Of a DNA stretch of 64,000 nt, positions 1-8,920 are shown in pieces. This DNA is from Bacillota bacterium (GTDB lineage Bacteria > Bacillota > Clostridia > Lachnospirales > Lachnospiraceae), in the NCBI GenBank assembly GCA_023439125.1, contig JAEXOU010000008.1, positions 62,001 to 126,000 of the forward strand, read 5' to 3'. A program made the position numbers and the translations under genes. Each line of letters begins with the position of its first letter. Position 1 is the first letter of the stretch. Below the pieces are notes generated by a model, which had not been told where the DNA came from, did not search any database, and worked only from the letters and a program-made list of their open reading frames with translations.

Positions 1-63
1 GTTGCTGCTACTCCAACTGGAAAGGCCCTAAAAGAAAAAGTATTCGGAAAATCAGAGAATTAA
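1..63 (+). CDS. C-terminal end of an unidentified protein
   Basis: An open frame enters from the left edge and ends with a TAA at 61-63, giving a 20-residue tail that finishes KVFGKSEN. The next gene starts 15 bp later behind its own GGAGG, so the two are probably co-transcribed. Too little is visible to name the protein. Confidence 0.5.
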   Translation, partial: VAATPTGKALKEKVFGKSEN

Positions 64-78
64 ACGGAGGTTTCATAG

Positions 79-1116
79 ATGGACATTTTAATTGGAACAG
101 GTCTTTTACTCGTAGTTTTAGCATTATTTTCTTTATTTTCATATAAAGCACCAAATGGTATGAAAGCCATGGGTGCACTTGCCAATGCAGCTTGTGCAAG
201 TTTCTTAGTTGAAGCATTTCATGATGCATTTTTTGGTGGTGTATTAAATATGTCATTCTTACAGAGCGTTGGTGCTGCAAATGGTAGCCTTGGTGGCGTT
301 GCTGCTGGTATTCTTGTACCATTAGCACTTGGTGTTTCCCCTGTATACGCAGTATTAACAGGTCTTGCTGTTTCTGGATTTGGTATTTTACCTGGTTTCA
401 TTGCAGGTTACCTAGTATCCTATATTGTTAGATTCTTAGAAAAGAAGATTCCTGCAGGTTTAGACTTAATCACAATTATTTTAGTTGCTGCACCTGTAGC
501 TCGTATTATAGCTCAATTAATGACACCTATTGTAAACGGTACTTTATTAAAAATCGGTGATGTTCTATTAAGTTCAGCGAATGCAAATCCTCTTATTATG
601 GGTATCATCCTTGGAGGTATCTTAACTGTGGTAGCAACTGCTCCACTTAGTTCCATGGCACTTACAGCTATGCTCGGTTTAACTGGTATCCCAATGGCTA
701 TCGGTGCTTTAGCAGTATTCGGTTCTTCTTTCATGAACTTCGTATTCTTCCACAAGATGAAATTCGGTTCTAAGAAAGATACAATCGCTGTTGCAATTGA
801 ACCTTTAACACAAGCAGATATTATTAGTGCTAACCCAATTCCTGTTTATGTTACTAACTTTATCGGCGGTGCATTAAGTGGTATCATTGTTGCACTTATG
901 GGTCTTACAAATATGACACCTGGTACAGCAACTCCTATTGCTGGATTCGCCGTAATGTTTGCATACAATAAGCCAGCTCAAGTATTAATTGCTGCCGCAG
1001 GTTGTATTATTGTTAGTGTATTAGCTGGTTATATAGGTTATTTAATGTTTAAGAAATATAAGATTATGACTGCAGACCAGATTAGACATAATCAAAAAGA
1101 AGTAACTGAAGCGTAA
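79..1116 (+). CDS. PTS-type transporter subunit IIC (PTS_EIIC_2 family)
   Basis: This 345-residue, very hydrophobic protein has about ten membrane segments and the Gly/Ala-rich layout of the PTS_EIIC_2 family, which carries a solute through the membrane, usually with coupled phosphorylation. The start ATG follows a GGAGG at 66-70. No IIA or IIB domain is fused or adjacent, so its phosphate donor and substrate are unknown; the unseen upstream gene could be a partner. PTS enzyme I lies 3 kb away on the other strand. The family call rests on overall composition and length and is fairly secure; the substrate is not. Confidence 0.75.
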   Translation: MDILIGTGLLLVVLALFSLFSYKAPNGMKAMGALANAACASFLVEAFHDAFFGGVLNMSFLQSVGAANGSLGGVAAGILVPLALGVSPVYAVLTGLAVSGFGILPGFIAGYLVSYIVRFLEKKIPAGLDLITIILVAAPVARIIAQLMTPIVNGTLLKIGDVLLSSANANPLIMGIILGGILTVVATAPLSSMALTAMLGLTGIPMAIGALAVFGSSFMNFVFFHKMKFGSKKDTIAVAIEPLTQADIISANPIPVYVTNFIGGALSGIIVALMGLTNMTPGTATPIAGFAVMFAYNKPAQVLIAAAGCIIVSVLAGYIGYLMFKKYKIMTADQIRHNQKEVTEA

Positions 1117-1143
1117 GGCAAAAGGAATTCCTAATATATAAAT

Positions 1144-1165
1144 AAAAGGGGCGATTGCCCCTTTT
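1144..1165. terminator. Bidirectional hairpin terminator
   Basis: A 9-bp perfect stem (AAAAGGGGC / GCCCCTTTT) with a GATT loop lies between the convergent IIC gene and the diguanylate cyclase gene. The A and T tracts on both sides suit termination in both directions. Confidence 0.85.
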
Positions 1166-1167
1166 AC

Positions 1168-2700
1168 TTATGTAATTTTTTTTATTTTTTTATTTTCATA
1201 CATATACTGGTCAGCTTCTTTCATTAGATGCTTCATATTTCTTGTTTCGGAAAAACAAGAATAGCCAATCGATGTAGATATCTTAAAATCATCTGGTAGT
1301 TCCTTCAACTTTATGTTTGTAATGCACTCAACGAGCTTATCCCTTATTTTTGTCTTCTTTTCATTTTCATCCAGAGGATGAATTACAACAAATTCATCGC
1401 CACTCAGTCGTACTGCAACATCTTCGTCACCTAAGACTGTTTTTATCGCAAATCCTACCGATTGTATTACCTTATCACCTAGTTGATGACCAAATGTATC
1501 ATTGATCTGTTTGAAATTATCTAAATCCAGAAACAGAAGCTGAAAATCTTTATGTTCTTTATGGTACCTTATTTCTAATTTTTTTTGATACTGAGCTAAT
1601 ACTCTTCTATTTGGCAAGCCAGTCAATTCATCATAATGAGCCATATATTCAAGTTTCTCTTGTGTCTCTTTTAATTGAGTAATATCATGTAGCGAGATGA
1701 TAATAATTGGGACTTTTTTGCTATATGTATTGGAACGACTAATGGTACATAATAGTTTTGTTCCATTTTGCATATGTAAATCTATGTTTTGTAAACGACA
1801 AGACTTCGTCTTTACGAATTCTGATAGAGTATTTACACTCTCCTCTGTCAGATAATCCGATAATGAAATCTGTTTTGCGCAGTTCACTCCTAATAATTTT
1901 TCAGCTTCTTGATTACCATATAATACAACAAGTTTAATGTTTGTTATAATCATCGCATCAAGACAAGAATCAAAGATGATTTTTGGGTTTAAAGCTAGCT
2001 CAACATGAAGTAAATCATATTCTCGCAATATAAACCAATAACCTGCTAAAAAAGTTAAGGAACCAATCGCTATAATTGGTGGAAAAGATGTAGTACATGG
2101 TATAAGAATATAATTGATTACGCAAATACCAACACAAATTATGTTTAGAATAATGAATCCGTATGCTAATATTTTTTCTTCTCGGTCTTTCTCTTTGTGT
2201 GCCCATATAAGGAGATGGCCGAATGCACCACCAAGATATACACATAGATACAAGAAATAAAGTATTGTCAATATTGAACTAAAATTTATCTTAATTGTCC
2301 ATCCAAGACCACTATCTCCTTGATAGATATCTTGAGCTAATGATGTAGAATATGCAAACACGTTATGTAACATCAAAAGTGCAGGAAGACTCCAATAAAG
2401 AATTTGGCGCCATATTGTATGGAGCTTTTTATGAATTCCTGACATGATAAAAAAGTAATATGAAGTTACTCCTCCATATAAACTAAAAAATATCGCTGAT
2501 AAATGATGCCAAAACCATGCCTCCTGTTTGGTTTGTGAAACAACAAAGAAAGCATCACAAAAAGACCATAATCCTAAGCAAGCACAGACTAGGATTGTAA
2601 AAACATTAAGCAAGTCAAGACCTTTTGTACTTTTGACACGAACAATTAATGCAACATATAAGATTGCGGTAACAATTGAGATAAATGATATAATGTTCAT
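1168..2700 (-). CDS. Membrane-bound diguanylate cyclase (7TM-PAS-GGDEF)
   Basis: This 510-residue protein is predicted to make cyclic di-GMP. Residues 1-220 hold about seven membrane helices, like the sensor module of 7TM histidine kinases. A PAS-like region follows (about 230-350), then a GGDEF domain (about 350-505) that begins YDELTGLPNRR and carries the active-site loop SGDEF at 433-437. The first Gly is replaced by Ser, which is often tolerated. No Arg of the RxxD inhibitory site is seen just upstream, so product inhibition may be absent. It starts 19 bp after the chemoreceptor stop and has no strong ribosome site, which suggests translational coupling. Confidence 0.88.
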   Translation of the reverse strand: MNIISFISIVTAILYVALIVRVKSTKGLDLLNVFTILVCACLGLWSFCDAFFVVSQTKQEAWFWHHLSAIFFSLYGGVTSYYFFIMSGIHKKLHTIWRQILYWSLPALLMLHNVFAYSTSLAQDIYQGDSGLGWTIKINFSSILTILYFLYLCVYLGGAFGHLLIWAHKEKDREEKILAYGFIILNIICVGICVINYILIPCTTSFPPIIAIGSLTFLAGYWFILREYDLLHVELALNPKIIFDSCLDAMIITNIKLVVLYGNQEAEKLLGVNCAKQISLSDYLTEESVNTLSEFVKTKSCRLQNIDLHMQNGTKLLCTISRSNTYSKKVPIIIISLHDITQLKETQEKLEYMAHYDELTGLPNRRVLAQYQKKLEIRYHKEHKDFQLLFLDLDNFKQINDTFGHQLGDKVIQSVGFAIKTVLGDEDVAVRLSGDEFVVIHPLDENEKKTKIRDKLVECITNIKLKELPDDFKISTSIGYSCFSETRNMKHLMKEADQYMYENKKIKKIT

Positions 2701-2719
2701 AACAACTAAACTTGGAATA

Positions 2720-4105
2720 CTAGATGACGAATTTTGCCATTGCTTCTACTAACATATTAGCATTTTCTGTAGCACTCTCCGTTTCTTCCATGACTCCCTT
2801 CGCTTTTTCGGCAATTTCAGTTGCCTTAGTGTTAATAACAGTTGTACCTTCTGCACCATCATTGGTTGAAATTGCAACTTGTGAAATAACTGTAGTAACA
2901 CTTTCAATCGAAGCAAGCAGTTGTTGTGTAGTAGCACTTAACTCTGTTACCATTTCCTCTATACTAATCGCATCTTTACTATAATCACTTGTTGCTTTTA
3001 ACATGTTGTGATAGTCTTCCTGAACATTTGTAGAAACAAAATGTAAGATATCATTTGCATTCTCTGATAAATTATTAACCGATTTCATTACAATTTCACT
3101 AACTCTTTGAATTTGGTTTGCTGTAGTTGCTGAATTCTCTGCTAACTTGCCAATCTCATCTGCAACAATGGCAAATCCTCTTCCTGCTTCTCCAGCACGC
3201 GCTGCTTCAATGGAAGCATTTAAAGATAATAAATTAGTCTGTCGAGTAATATCTAAAATTAAATTTGCTAAATTATTAATTTGTTCTACTTCTTTCGATT
3301 CCTCTAGAGCTCGTTCCAAATTTTCCTTTACATTAACAAAAATCGTATCTGCACGCTTCTGAGATTCTGAGAAATTAGTCTTTAAGACATTGGCACGATG
3401 TTTAATATCTCCCGCAGTATCGGCACCTTTCTTTGATTTATCTGCAATGAGCTGTACAGCTGAATTAATTTCTTCAATCGTAGCATTCACTTCTTGTGTG
3501 GAAGCTGCTGTTTCTTGCATTCCAGCAGAGATATCTTCTGTCTTCTCTAAAATTTCTCTTATATAATCATTTAAATCTTCGATATTTCCATTGATTACAT
3601 TCATAGAACTTGCCATCGAGTGAGACCGATCGGAAACCTCAAACAAGGAGGAACGAATCTTTCGTATAAAGCGGTTTAAAGCATTTGTCATCTCTTCCGT
3701 GTCTTTATTGCTCTTTATTGTAAACTGCGAAGTTAAATCATTACTTTGTTCTGCTTCGACTAACTTTTTCTTTAAAGTTGTAATTGGCTTCGTGATACGC
3801 CTTCCTATAAGGATACTTGCTACAACAGTTGTGACAATAAAGAAAATGAGACTTAGCTGTGAAATTCTTAAAAGTTGATGCAAGCTATCATGTTCTTCTT
3901 TAATGAAATTGAGCATGTCCTCTATCTGCTTTGCACTGTCGCCACCTGCTGATGAATCTGTATCATATGTTTTCACTAACTTATCAGCTTCTTTTACTCT
4001 ACTTGATATCTGGATACACCCAAATAAAATTGCGATACTCCCAATTAATGCAATAAGAAAAAAACCTGTCAAGATTCGTCCAAGTAAACCACCTTTTCTT
4101 CCCAT
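2720..4105 (-). CDS. Methyl-accepting chemotaxis protein
   Basis: This is a 461-residue chemoreceptor. It has an N-terminal membrane helix (about 10-30), a very small extracytoplasmic part of about 50 residues, a second helix (about 80-100), a HAMP linker (TKPITTLKKK) and a long coiled-coil signalling domain. The conserved hairpin tip is visible around the NLLSLNASIEAARAGEAGRGF stretch, where CheA and CheW dock. With so little outside the membrane it may sense membrane state or intracellular cues instead of a ligand. AGGAGG precedes the ATG. It sits between ptsI and the diguanylate cyclase on the same strand. Confidence 0.9.
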   Translation of the reverse strand: MGRKGGLLGRILTGFFLIALIGSIAILFGCIQISSRVKEADKLVKTYDTDSSAGGDSAKQIEDMLNFIKEEHDSLHQLLRISQLSLIFFIVTTVVASILIGRRITKPITTLKKKLVEAEQSNDLTSQFTIKSNKDTEEMTNALNRFIRKIRSSLFEVSDRSHSMASSMNVINGNIEDLNDYIREILEKTEDISAGMQETAASTQEVNATIEEINSAVQLIADKSKKGADTAGDIKHRANVLKTNFSESQKRADTIFVNVKENLERALEESKEVEQINNLANLILDITRQTNLLSLNASIEAARAGEAGRGFAIVADEIGKLAENSATTANQIQRVSEIVMKSVNNLSENANDILHFVSTNVQEDYHNMLKATSDYSKDAISIEEMVTELSATTQQLLASIESVTTVISQVAISTNDGAEGTTVINTKATEIAEKAKGVMEETESATENANMLVEAMAKFVI

Positions 4106-4244
4106 TCATCTTTCCTCCTTCTTATGTTATACTTAATATGAAATACATATCTTTAAAAACAAAAAAGAGCACTTTTCCATAAGTATATTATACTCCATAT
4201 TGCGATATTTTTCTACAAAATGTTAAATTAATCTATCGAAATAA

Positions 4245-5948
4245 TTAATTAGTAACCTCACTTAAAAATTTATAAATCTCTTCCTCAGTACAGTAATTTT
4301 TACATGCTTCTGCCATGTTTCTTGCCTTATCAATTGTAACGTTTAGCAAGGCGGCTTTCACATCGGAAAGATTCTCTTTATTCATACTGAGTTTTCTTGC
4401 ACCAAGTCCAACCAATAAGACTGCTGCTGTTGGATTCGAAGCAAGTTCACCACAAACAGAAATCGATTTTCCTAATCGATTAAATTGCTCAAAAACAAAA
4501 CCTAGAGTACGTAATAAAGCAGGCGAAAATTCTTGATAATACATTGATACTTCAGAGTTTGTCCGATCTGCTGCACAAAGATATTGTGTTAAATCATTGG
4601 TGCCTATACTTGCAAAATCGACCTCTCTAGCTACATGGTCTGCGATTATCGCAATTGATGGGACCTCAATCATAATTCCCACTTGAATCTTCTCATCAAA
4701 TGCAACATTTTCTTTACGTAACTGTTCCTTTGCAGTAGTGACAATCTCTTTTGCTTTACGGATATCATCCATACTTCCTACCATTGGAAACATAATCTGT
4801 AATTGACCATATACAGATGCACGTAAAGCTGCTCTTATCTGAGTCAAAAATAAATCTGTCTGCTCCAAGCATAGCCGTAATCCACGCTTGCCCAAAGCTG
4901 GATTTTCTTCTTTGATCAAGTTCATATATGGAATTTTTTTATCTCCACCCACATCTAGAGTACGTAAAGTAACTGATTTACCTGGATATCTTTCTAGAAT
5001 GTGCTTATATTCTTGAAATTGCTCCTCCTCTGTTGGTATATGTTCCTTTTCCATATAAAGAAGTTCAGTTCTGTACAAGCCGATAAAGTCAAAAAAATCC
5101 GTAGTTCTCTCATGCTTCATTCCAATATTAATACCAAGCTCAATTTTCTGACCATCTTTCGTTAATGCAGGTAAACACGAATATTTTTTTAGATGCTTAA
5201 GCTGTAGTTTGTATGATTTCATTCTATCTTGATATTTATTTAATATAATTTCATCTGGATTAACTATGACTTCTCCTGAAGTAGAATCAAGAATAACATT
5301 ATCACCTTCTTGTAAAATATCCATAGCCTTTTGAACACCAAGAATTGCTGGTATCTGAAAACTACGCGCAATGATTGCCGCATGAGAGGTAGTACTTCCT
5401 GTCTCTGTAATAATTCCCAAACAGTGAGCACGGTCTAAAGTAGCTGCATCACTAGGCAGAAGCTCATGAGCCACAACAATTACATTATCATGTAAGGAAG
5501 ACAGATTCTTTTCCTCTTGTCCATAAATGATTCGAAGCAATCGATTTTTTATATCGCGTAAATCAGCAGATCGAGCTGCAATTAGTTGATCTTTTACACC
5601 ATTCAGTATTGCGATATATCCATCAATTACAGAGCTTATCGCATAATCCGTACACTTTTTTTCTTTCTTTATCGCTCGATAAATACTCTCGATAAGCTCC
5701 TGATCGTCTAAGAGCATTTTATGTGCCATAAAAATCTTTGCTTTTGAAGTATCTTTCTTATTCATTTTTTCATTAAGCTTTGTTAACTCCTTCTGTGCAA
5801 TCTTTCGTGATGTTTCAAAGTTCTGTAAAAATTGTTCCTCTAATCCCGCTTCAAAGTAACTTTCAGGCACTTCAAAATTTAATGATTGATATACATATAC
5901 TGTTCCAATGACAATTCCAGGAGAAACTGATATTCCTTTAAGTATCAT
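4245..5948 (-). CDS. ptsI: PTS enzyme I (phosphoenolpyruvate-protein phosphotransferase)
   Basis: Enzyme I takes phosphate from phosphoenolpyruvate and passes it to HPr, which feeds all PTS sugar transporters. The 567-residue length fits the family. The N-terminal HPr-binding domain leads to the phospho-histidine motif GSTTSHAAIIARS, with the active His at residue 189, the same number as in E. coli. The C-terminal PEP-binding barrel has the second signature (DFASIGTNDLTQY). GGAGG precedes the ATG. HPr is not adjacent, unlike the common ptsHI order. The downstream chemoreceptor is 139 bp away and may be read through. Confidence 0.95.
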   Translation of the reverse strand: MILKGISVSPGIVIGTVYVYQSLNFEVPESYFEAGLEEQFLQNFETSRKIAQKELTKLNEKMNKKDTSKAKIFMAHKMLLDDQELIESIYRAIKKEKKCTDYAISSVIDGYIAILNGVKDQLIAARSADLRDIKNRLLRIIYGQEEKNLSSLHDNVIVVAHELLPSDAATLDRAHCLGIITETGSTTSHAAIIARSFQIPAILGVQKAMDILQEGDNVILDSTSGEVIVNPDEIILNKYQDRMKSYKLQLKHLKKYSCLPALTKDGQKIELGINIGMKHERTTDFFDFIGLYRTELLYMEKEHIPTEEEQFQEYKHILERYPGKSVTLRTLDVGGDKKIPYMNLIKEENPALGKRGLRLCLEQTDLFLTQIRAALRASVYGQLQIMFPMVGSMDDIRKAKEIVTTAKEQLRKENVAFDEKIQVGIMIEVPSIAIIADHVAREVDFASIGTNDLTQYLCAADRTNSEVSMYYQEFSPALLRTLGFVFEQFNRLGKSISVCGELASNPTAAVLLVGLGARKLSMNKENLSDVKAALLNVTIDKARNMAEACKNYCTEEEIYKFLSEVTN

Positions 5949-5990
5949 ATATTATCCTCCAATATGCTCTGATTGATCGCTTATTACATA

Positions 5991-6019
5991 ATTATACCTT
6001 GAATACTTAGTAGTTGCAA
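5991..6019 (-). promoter_or_regulatory. Predicted sigma-A promoter of ptsI
   Basis: On the minus strand TTGCAA (6014-6019) and TATAAT (5991-5996) are separated by exactly 17 bp, about 45 bp upstream of the ptsI start. Confidence 0.65.
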
Positions 6020-6027
6020 AATAAATA

Positions 6028-6105
6028 AACGGGACTGTTGCAAAATATTTTTATAGATGAAATACAATTTCTCCTCATCTGATAATATTTTTACAACATT
6101 CCCGT
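6028..6105. terminator. Long imperfect inverted repeat, likely terminator of the OPT gene
   Basis: Arms of about 25 bp (starting AACGGGA at 6028 and ending TCCCGTT at 6105) pair with few mismatches around a loop of roughly 30 bases. It lies 22 bp past the OPT stop codon. The stem is longer than a normal terminator, so it could instead be a small palindromic repeat element. Confidence 0.6.
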
Positions 6106-6127
6106 TACTATTGAAACTTTGTTCACT

Positions 6128-8053
6128 TTACTCTTTGTGTTCTCTAACTTTACTTCTTAGTAGAGGTAAGATTGTACATACGATTAAAACTACTAATATG
6201 ATATAAGCCATAACATTTGTACTTGCAAATCCAACAGGTCCGTTACCTTTGACAACTCCTAATACTTGTAGAATAATACCAACAAGACCAATAATGGATC
6301 CACCAGCAACAAGACCAGAAGATAAACTAATACCATTACTTACTCGTGCTTCTCTGGCTTTATCCGATTTCGTAGTTTTTTCGATAAATAAACGTACGAA
6401 AGACCCGATTAATATGATTGAGGTTGTAGCAATTGGAAGATAAAATCCTATCGCAACTGTCATAATTGGAAGTTTTAATAAAAATAACACAACACCAAAA
6501 ATAACACCAACAATAATCATATGCCAAGGTAATTCACCCGACATAATACCAGCTGTTAACGTCGAAATTAAATTTGCCTGTGGTAATGCAAATGGGACAT
6601 TATCTCCAGTCATGGATAGCTGACTAGAAAGTAACTGAATAACACCAACAACGACAAGGATACCGACAATACTTGCTATCATAAAGTATTTATCCATTTC
6701 TTTTTTCTCGCCACCTATAATAAAGGCAACCTTCTGTGATTGAGAATAGCCACCACCAATCGAGATCGCTGTAACGATAAATGTTCCAAATAATAATAGT
6801 GATTTATTATTTTCAGGACTCACCCAACCCATAATAACAAATAGTAATGTGACAATTACTAAAGATGCAATTGTCATACCCGAAACAGGTAAATTGGAAG
6901 TTCCTATTGTTCCTGTAAGACGCCCTGAAACGATTACAAATAACAAGGTTAAAAAGAAAGATATAAGAGCTCCGATGATTGCCATTAATATATTACTAGA
7001 AATCATGAAGGCTGCAACGAATCCGATTACAATCGCTGCAAGTAAAATGATAATTGCAAATGATGACCCTTTGGATTTATCATCGGATTTTGCATGGATT
7101 GTTTCTTTAATGGCCACAACAATGGTTGGAATTAACTTAATAGCTCCAATAATACCACCTGAAAGCATCATACCTGCACCAATATACTTTACATAACTTC
7201 CTGCGATATGGTTAACCTGCATTGCTCCAAGTGCAACATCTGGATTATTCCAAATAACTGCTCCCTCACTTGCAAATTCAGCAAAATAGCTGATTAATGG
7301 AAGAATAGCAAAATTAGCTAGGATGGAACCCGCGAACATGGTGATCGAAACCTCATGTCCAACTATAAATCCAATTCCTAATAATAGTGGATTTACTTCC
7401 ACCTCAAGCTTCCATTTGTAAAATCTCTCGTTTACATAACTAATAACGTTATTCGCTACATTTAAGAATGAACCAGTAACGAGAGTTATAATACTACTAA
7501 TTCCGAATCCAATTCCCATGTATTTCATGGATTCACCAGCACCCTCAGAGGCAACTAATGTTTCTGAGATTGCCATCGATTCTGGATACTTTAAATTACC
7601 ATGTTCTTCAACAATCAAGTTCTTATAAACAAGAGAGCCAATTCCTATGCCAAATAACACACCACCTAAACTTACAATAAATCCTTCAAAAAAGGTGACA
7701 TCAGCTCCAATTAATAAAATAGCTGGTAATACATAAATAATACCACTTGCAACTGATTCACCACCACTTGACATACCTTGAACAATATTTTTCCCAAGTA
7801 TGCCCTTCTTCTTAGCAAATATCGCGATAAATCCTGATCCTATGATTGATCCTGGAATACCAGCAGCTACTGTAAGTCCTGATTTCATACCAGAATAGGC
7901 TGTAGATGCTGCAAATAAAGCTGCTAATAGTACTCCAATAATTAAAATAGCAACATTTCCACCCGACCTAGGGCCACTAGAAACATAAGGAACATAGTCT
8001 TTTCCATGAACTCCACCATAGGCATCTTTTGATAATTTTTTATGCATATGCAC
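6128..8053 (-). CDS. OPT-family oligopeptide transporter
   Basis: This 641-residue protein has about 15-16 membrane segments and matches the prokaryotic OPT (oligopeptide/YSL) family, proton-coupled importers of short peptides or metal chelates. Typical family features are the cytoplasmic N-terminus, the first helix block with SGMKSGLTVAAGIPG, and the SGGESVASG loop. The ATG follows AGGACAGGG. Gene length matches the family. The promoter should lie in the 176-bp gap to ktrA, which also holds an inverted repeat. The substrate cannot be told from the sequence. Confidence 0.85.
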   Translation of the reverse strand: MHMHKKLSKDAYGGVHGKDYVPYVSSGPRSGGNVAILIIGVLLAALFAASTAYSGMKSGLTVAAGIPGSIIGSGFIAIFAKKKGILGKNIVQGMSSGGESVASGIIYVLPAILLIGADVTFFEGFIVSLGGVLFGIGIGSLVYKNLIVEEHGNLKYPESMAISETLVASEGAGESMKYMGIGFGISSIITLVTGSFLNVANNVISYVNERFYKWKLEVEVNPLLLGIGFIVGHEVSITMFAGSILANFAILPLISYFAEFASEGAVIWNNPDVALGAMQVNHIAGSYVKYIGAGMMLSGGIIGAIKLIPTIVVAIKETIHAKSDDKSKGSSFAIIILLAAIVIGFVAAFMISSNILMAIIGALISFFLTLLFVIVSGRLTGTIGTSNLPVSGMTIASLVIVTLLFVIMGWVSPENNKSLLLFGTFIVTAISIGGGYSQSQKVAFIIGGEKKEMDKYFMIASIVGILVVVGVIQLLSSQLSMTGDNVPFALPQANLISTLTAGIMSGELPWHMIIVGVIFGVVLFLLKLPIMTVAIGFYLPIATTSIILIGSFVRLFIEKTTKSDKAREARVSNGISLSSGLVAGGSIIGLVGIILQVLGVVKGNGPVGFASTNVMAYIILVVLIVCTILPLLRSKVREHKE

Positions 8054-8122
8054 CCTGTCCTTTTTTTAATATTAAGTCAACTAGAAAACTTTTTAGGCTT
8101 TGAACTAGCTTTTTTCATAAGA

Positions 8123-8184
8123 ACTTACAATATATTGTCCGTTGATTTCACAGAATTTATGTGATTATTGACTTGATTGTAAGT
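8123..8184. promoter_or_regulatory. Inverted repeat between ktrA and the OPT gene
   Basis: Two perfect 9-bp arms, ACTTACAAT at 8123-8131 and ATTGTAAGT at 8176-8184, flank a 44-bp centre. It lies in the only gap where the ktrBA transcript could end and the OPT transcript begin, so it may be a regulator site or a weak terminator. No T-tract follows. Confidence 0.35.
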
Positions 8185-8229
8185 GGGAAAGGGAAGAAAA
8201 TTATCCAATTTATATGCATTTATTATTTA

Positions 8230-8907
8230 TCAATCTTTGATCCATTCGCTAAACTTTAACAGTCCTTCTTTGCATCCAGAAAGAAATAGAATATCATTTT
8301 TTCTAAATATGTAATCTGGCGTAATCACTTCAATTACTGTTCCATTGTTCTCAATCGCAATAATATTTAACCCAAAGTCTGAACGTAAATTCAATTCAAC
8401 AACTGTTTTTCCTATAATCTTTTCTGGTGCTTGCATTTTTGATACATTAATTTTTTCACTTAATTGAACAAAATCAAGAACTCTGGCTGTTTCAAGACGA
8501 CTTGCAAGACGAATTGCCATATCTCTATCTGGATAAACTACTTCAGCGCCTAGTTTTTCTAATATAATTCCATGTTCTGCACTGATAGCCTTAGATATAA
8601 CTGTAGGAATTCCCATAGAGACTAGATTTAGCGTAGTTAAAATTGAAGTATCCATATGTTCTCCAATACAAACGACAGCAACATCACAGTTTTGTATTCC
8701 AGTATCAAGTAAGCTTTTCTTATCTAGCGTTTTCACTACAAATGCGTATTCTGTAACCTCACGTAGCTCTCGTACTTTTTCCTCATCACCATCTATGACA
8801 ATGATATCAAAATTTGAGGCTGATAGCTCCATGGCAAGTGCATACCCAAAACGTCCGAGTCCAACGATTCCATACATCAATTTATCATTTTTTGTTTTAT
8901 TAAACAT
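8230..8907 (-). CDS. ktrA: Potassium uptake regulatory subunit KtrA
   Basis: KtrA forms a cytoplasmic ring that binds NAD(H)/ATP and gates the KtrB pore. A Rossmann RCK_N domain shows GLGRFG at residues 16-21 and an acidic residue at the end of the second strand (VIDGDE). The C-terminal RCK_C domain (about 140-225), which in relatives binds c-di-AMP, is present. A longer frame begins at a TTG at 8928 overlapping ktrB, but the ATG at 8907 has AAAGGA at the right distance, so I place the start there. It lies 13 bp after the ktrB stop; the two form an operon. Confidence 0.9.
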   Translation of the reverse strand: MFNKTKNDKLMYGIVGLGRFGYALAMELSASNFDIIVIDGDEEKVRELREVTEYAFVVKTLDKKSLLDTGIQNCDVAVVCIGEHMDTSILTTLNLVSMGIPTVISKAISAEHGIILEKLGAEVVYPDRDMAIRLASRLETARVLDFVQLSEKINVSKMQAPEKIIGKTVVELNLRSDFGLNIIAIENNGTVIEVITPDYIFRKNDILFLSGCKEGLLKFSEWIKD

Positions 8908-8920
8908 CCTATATTCCTTT

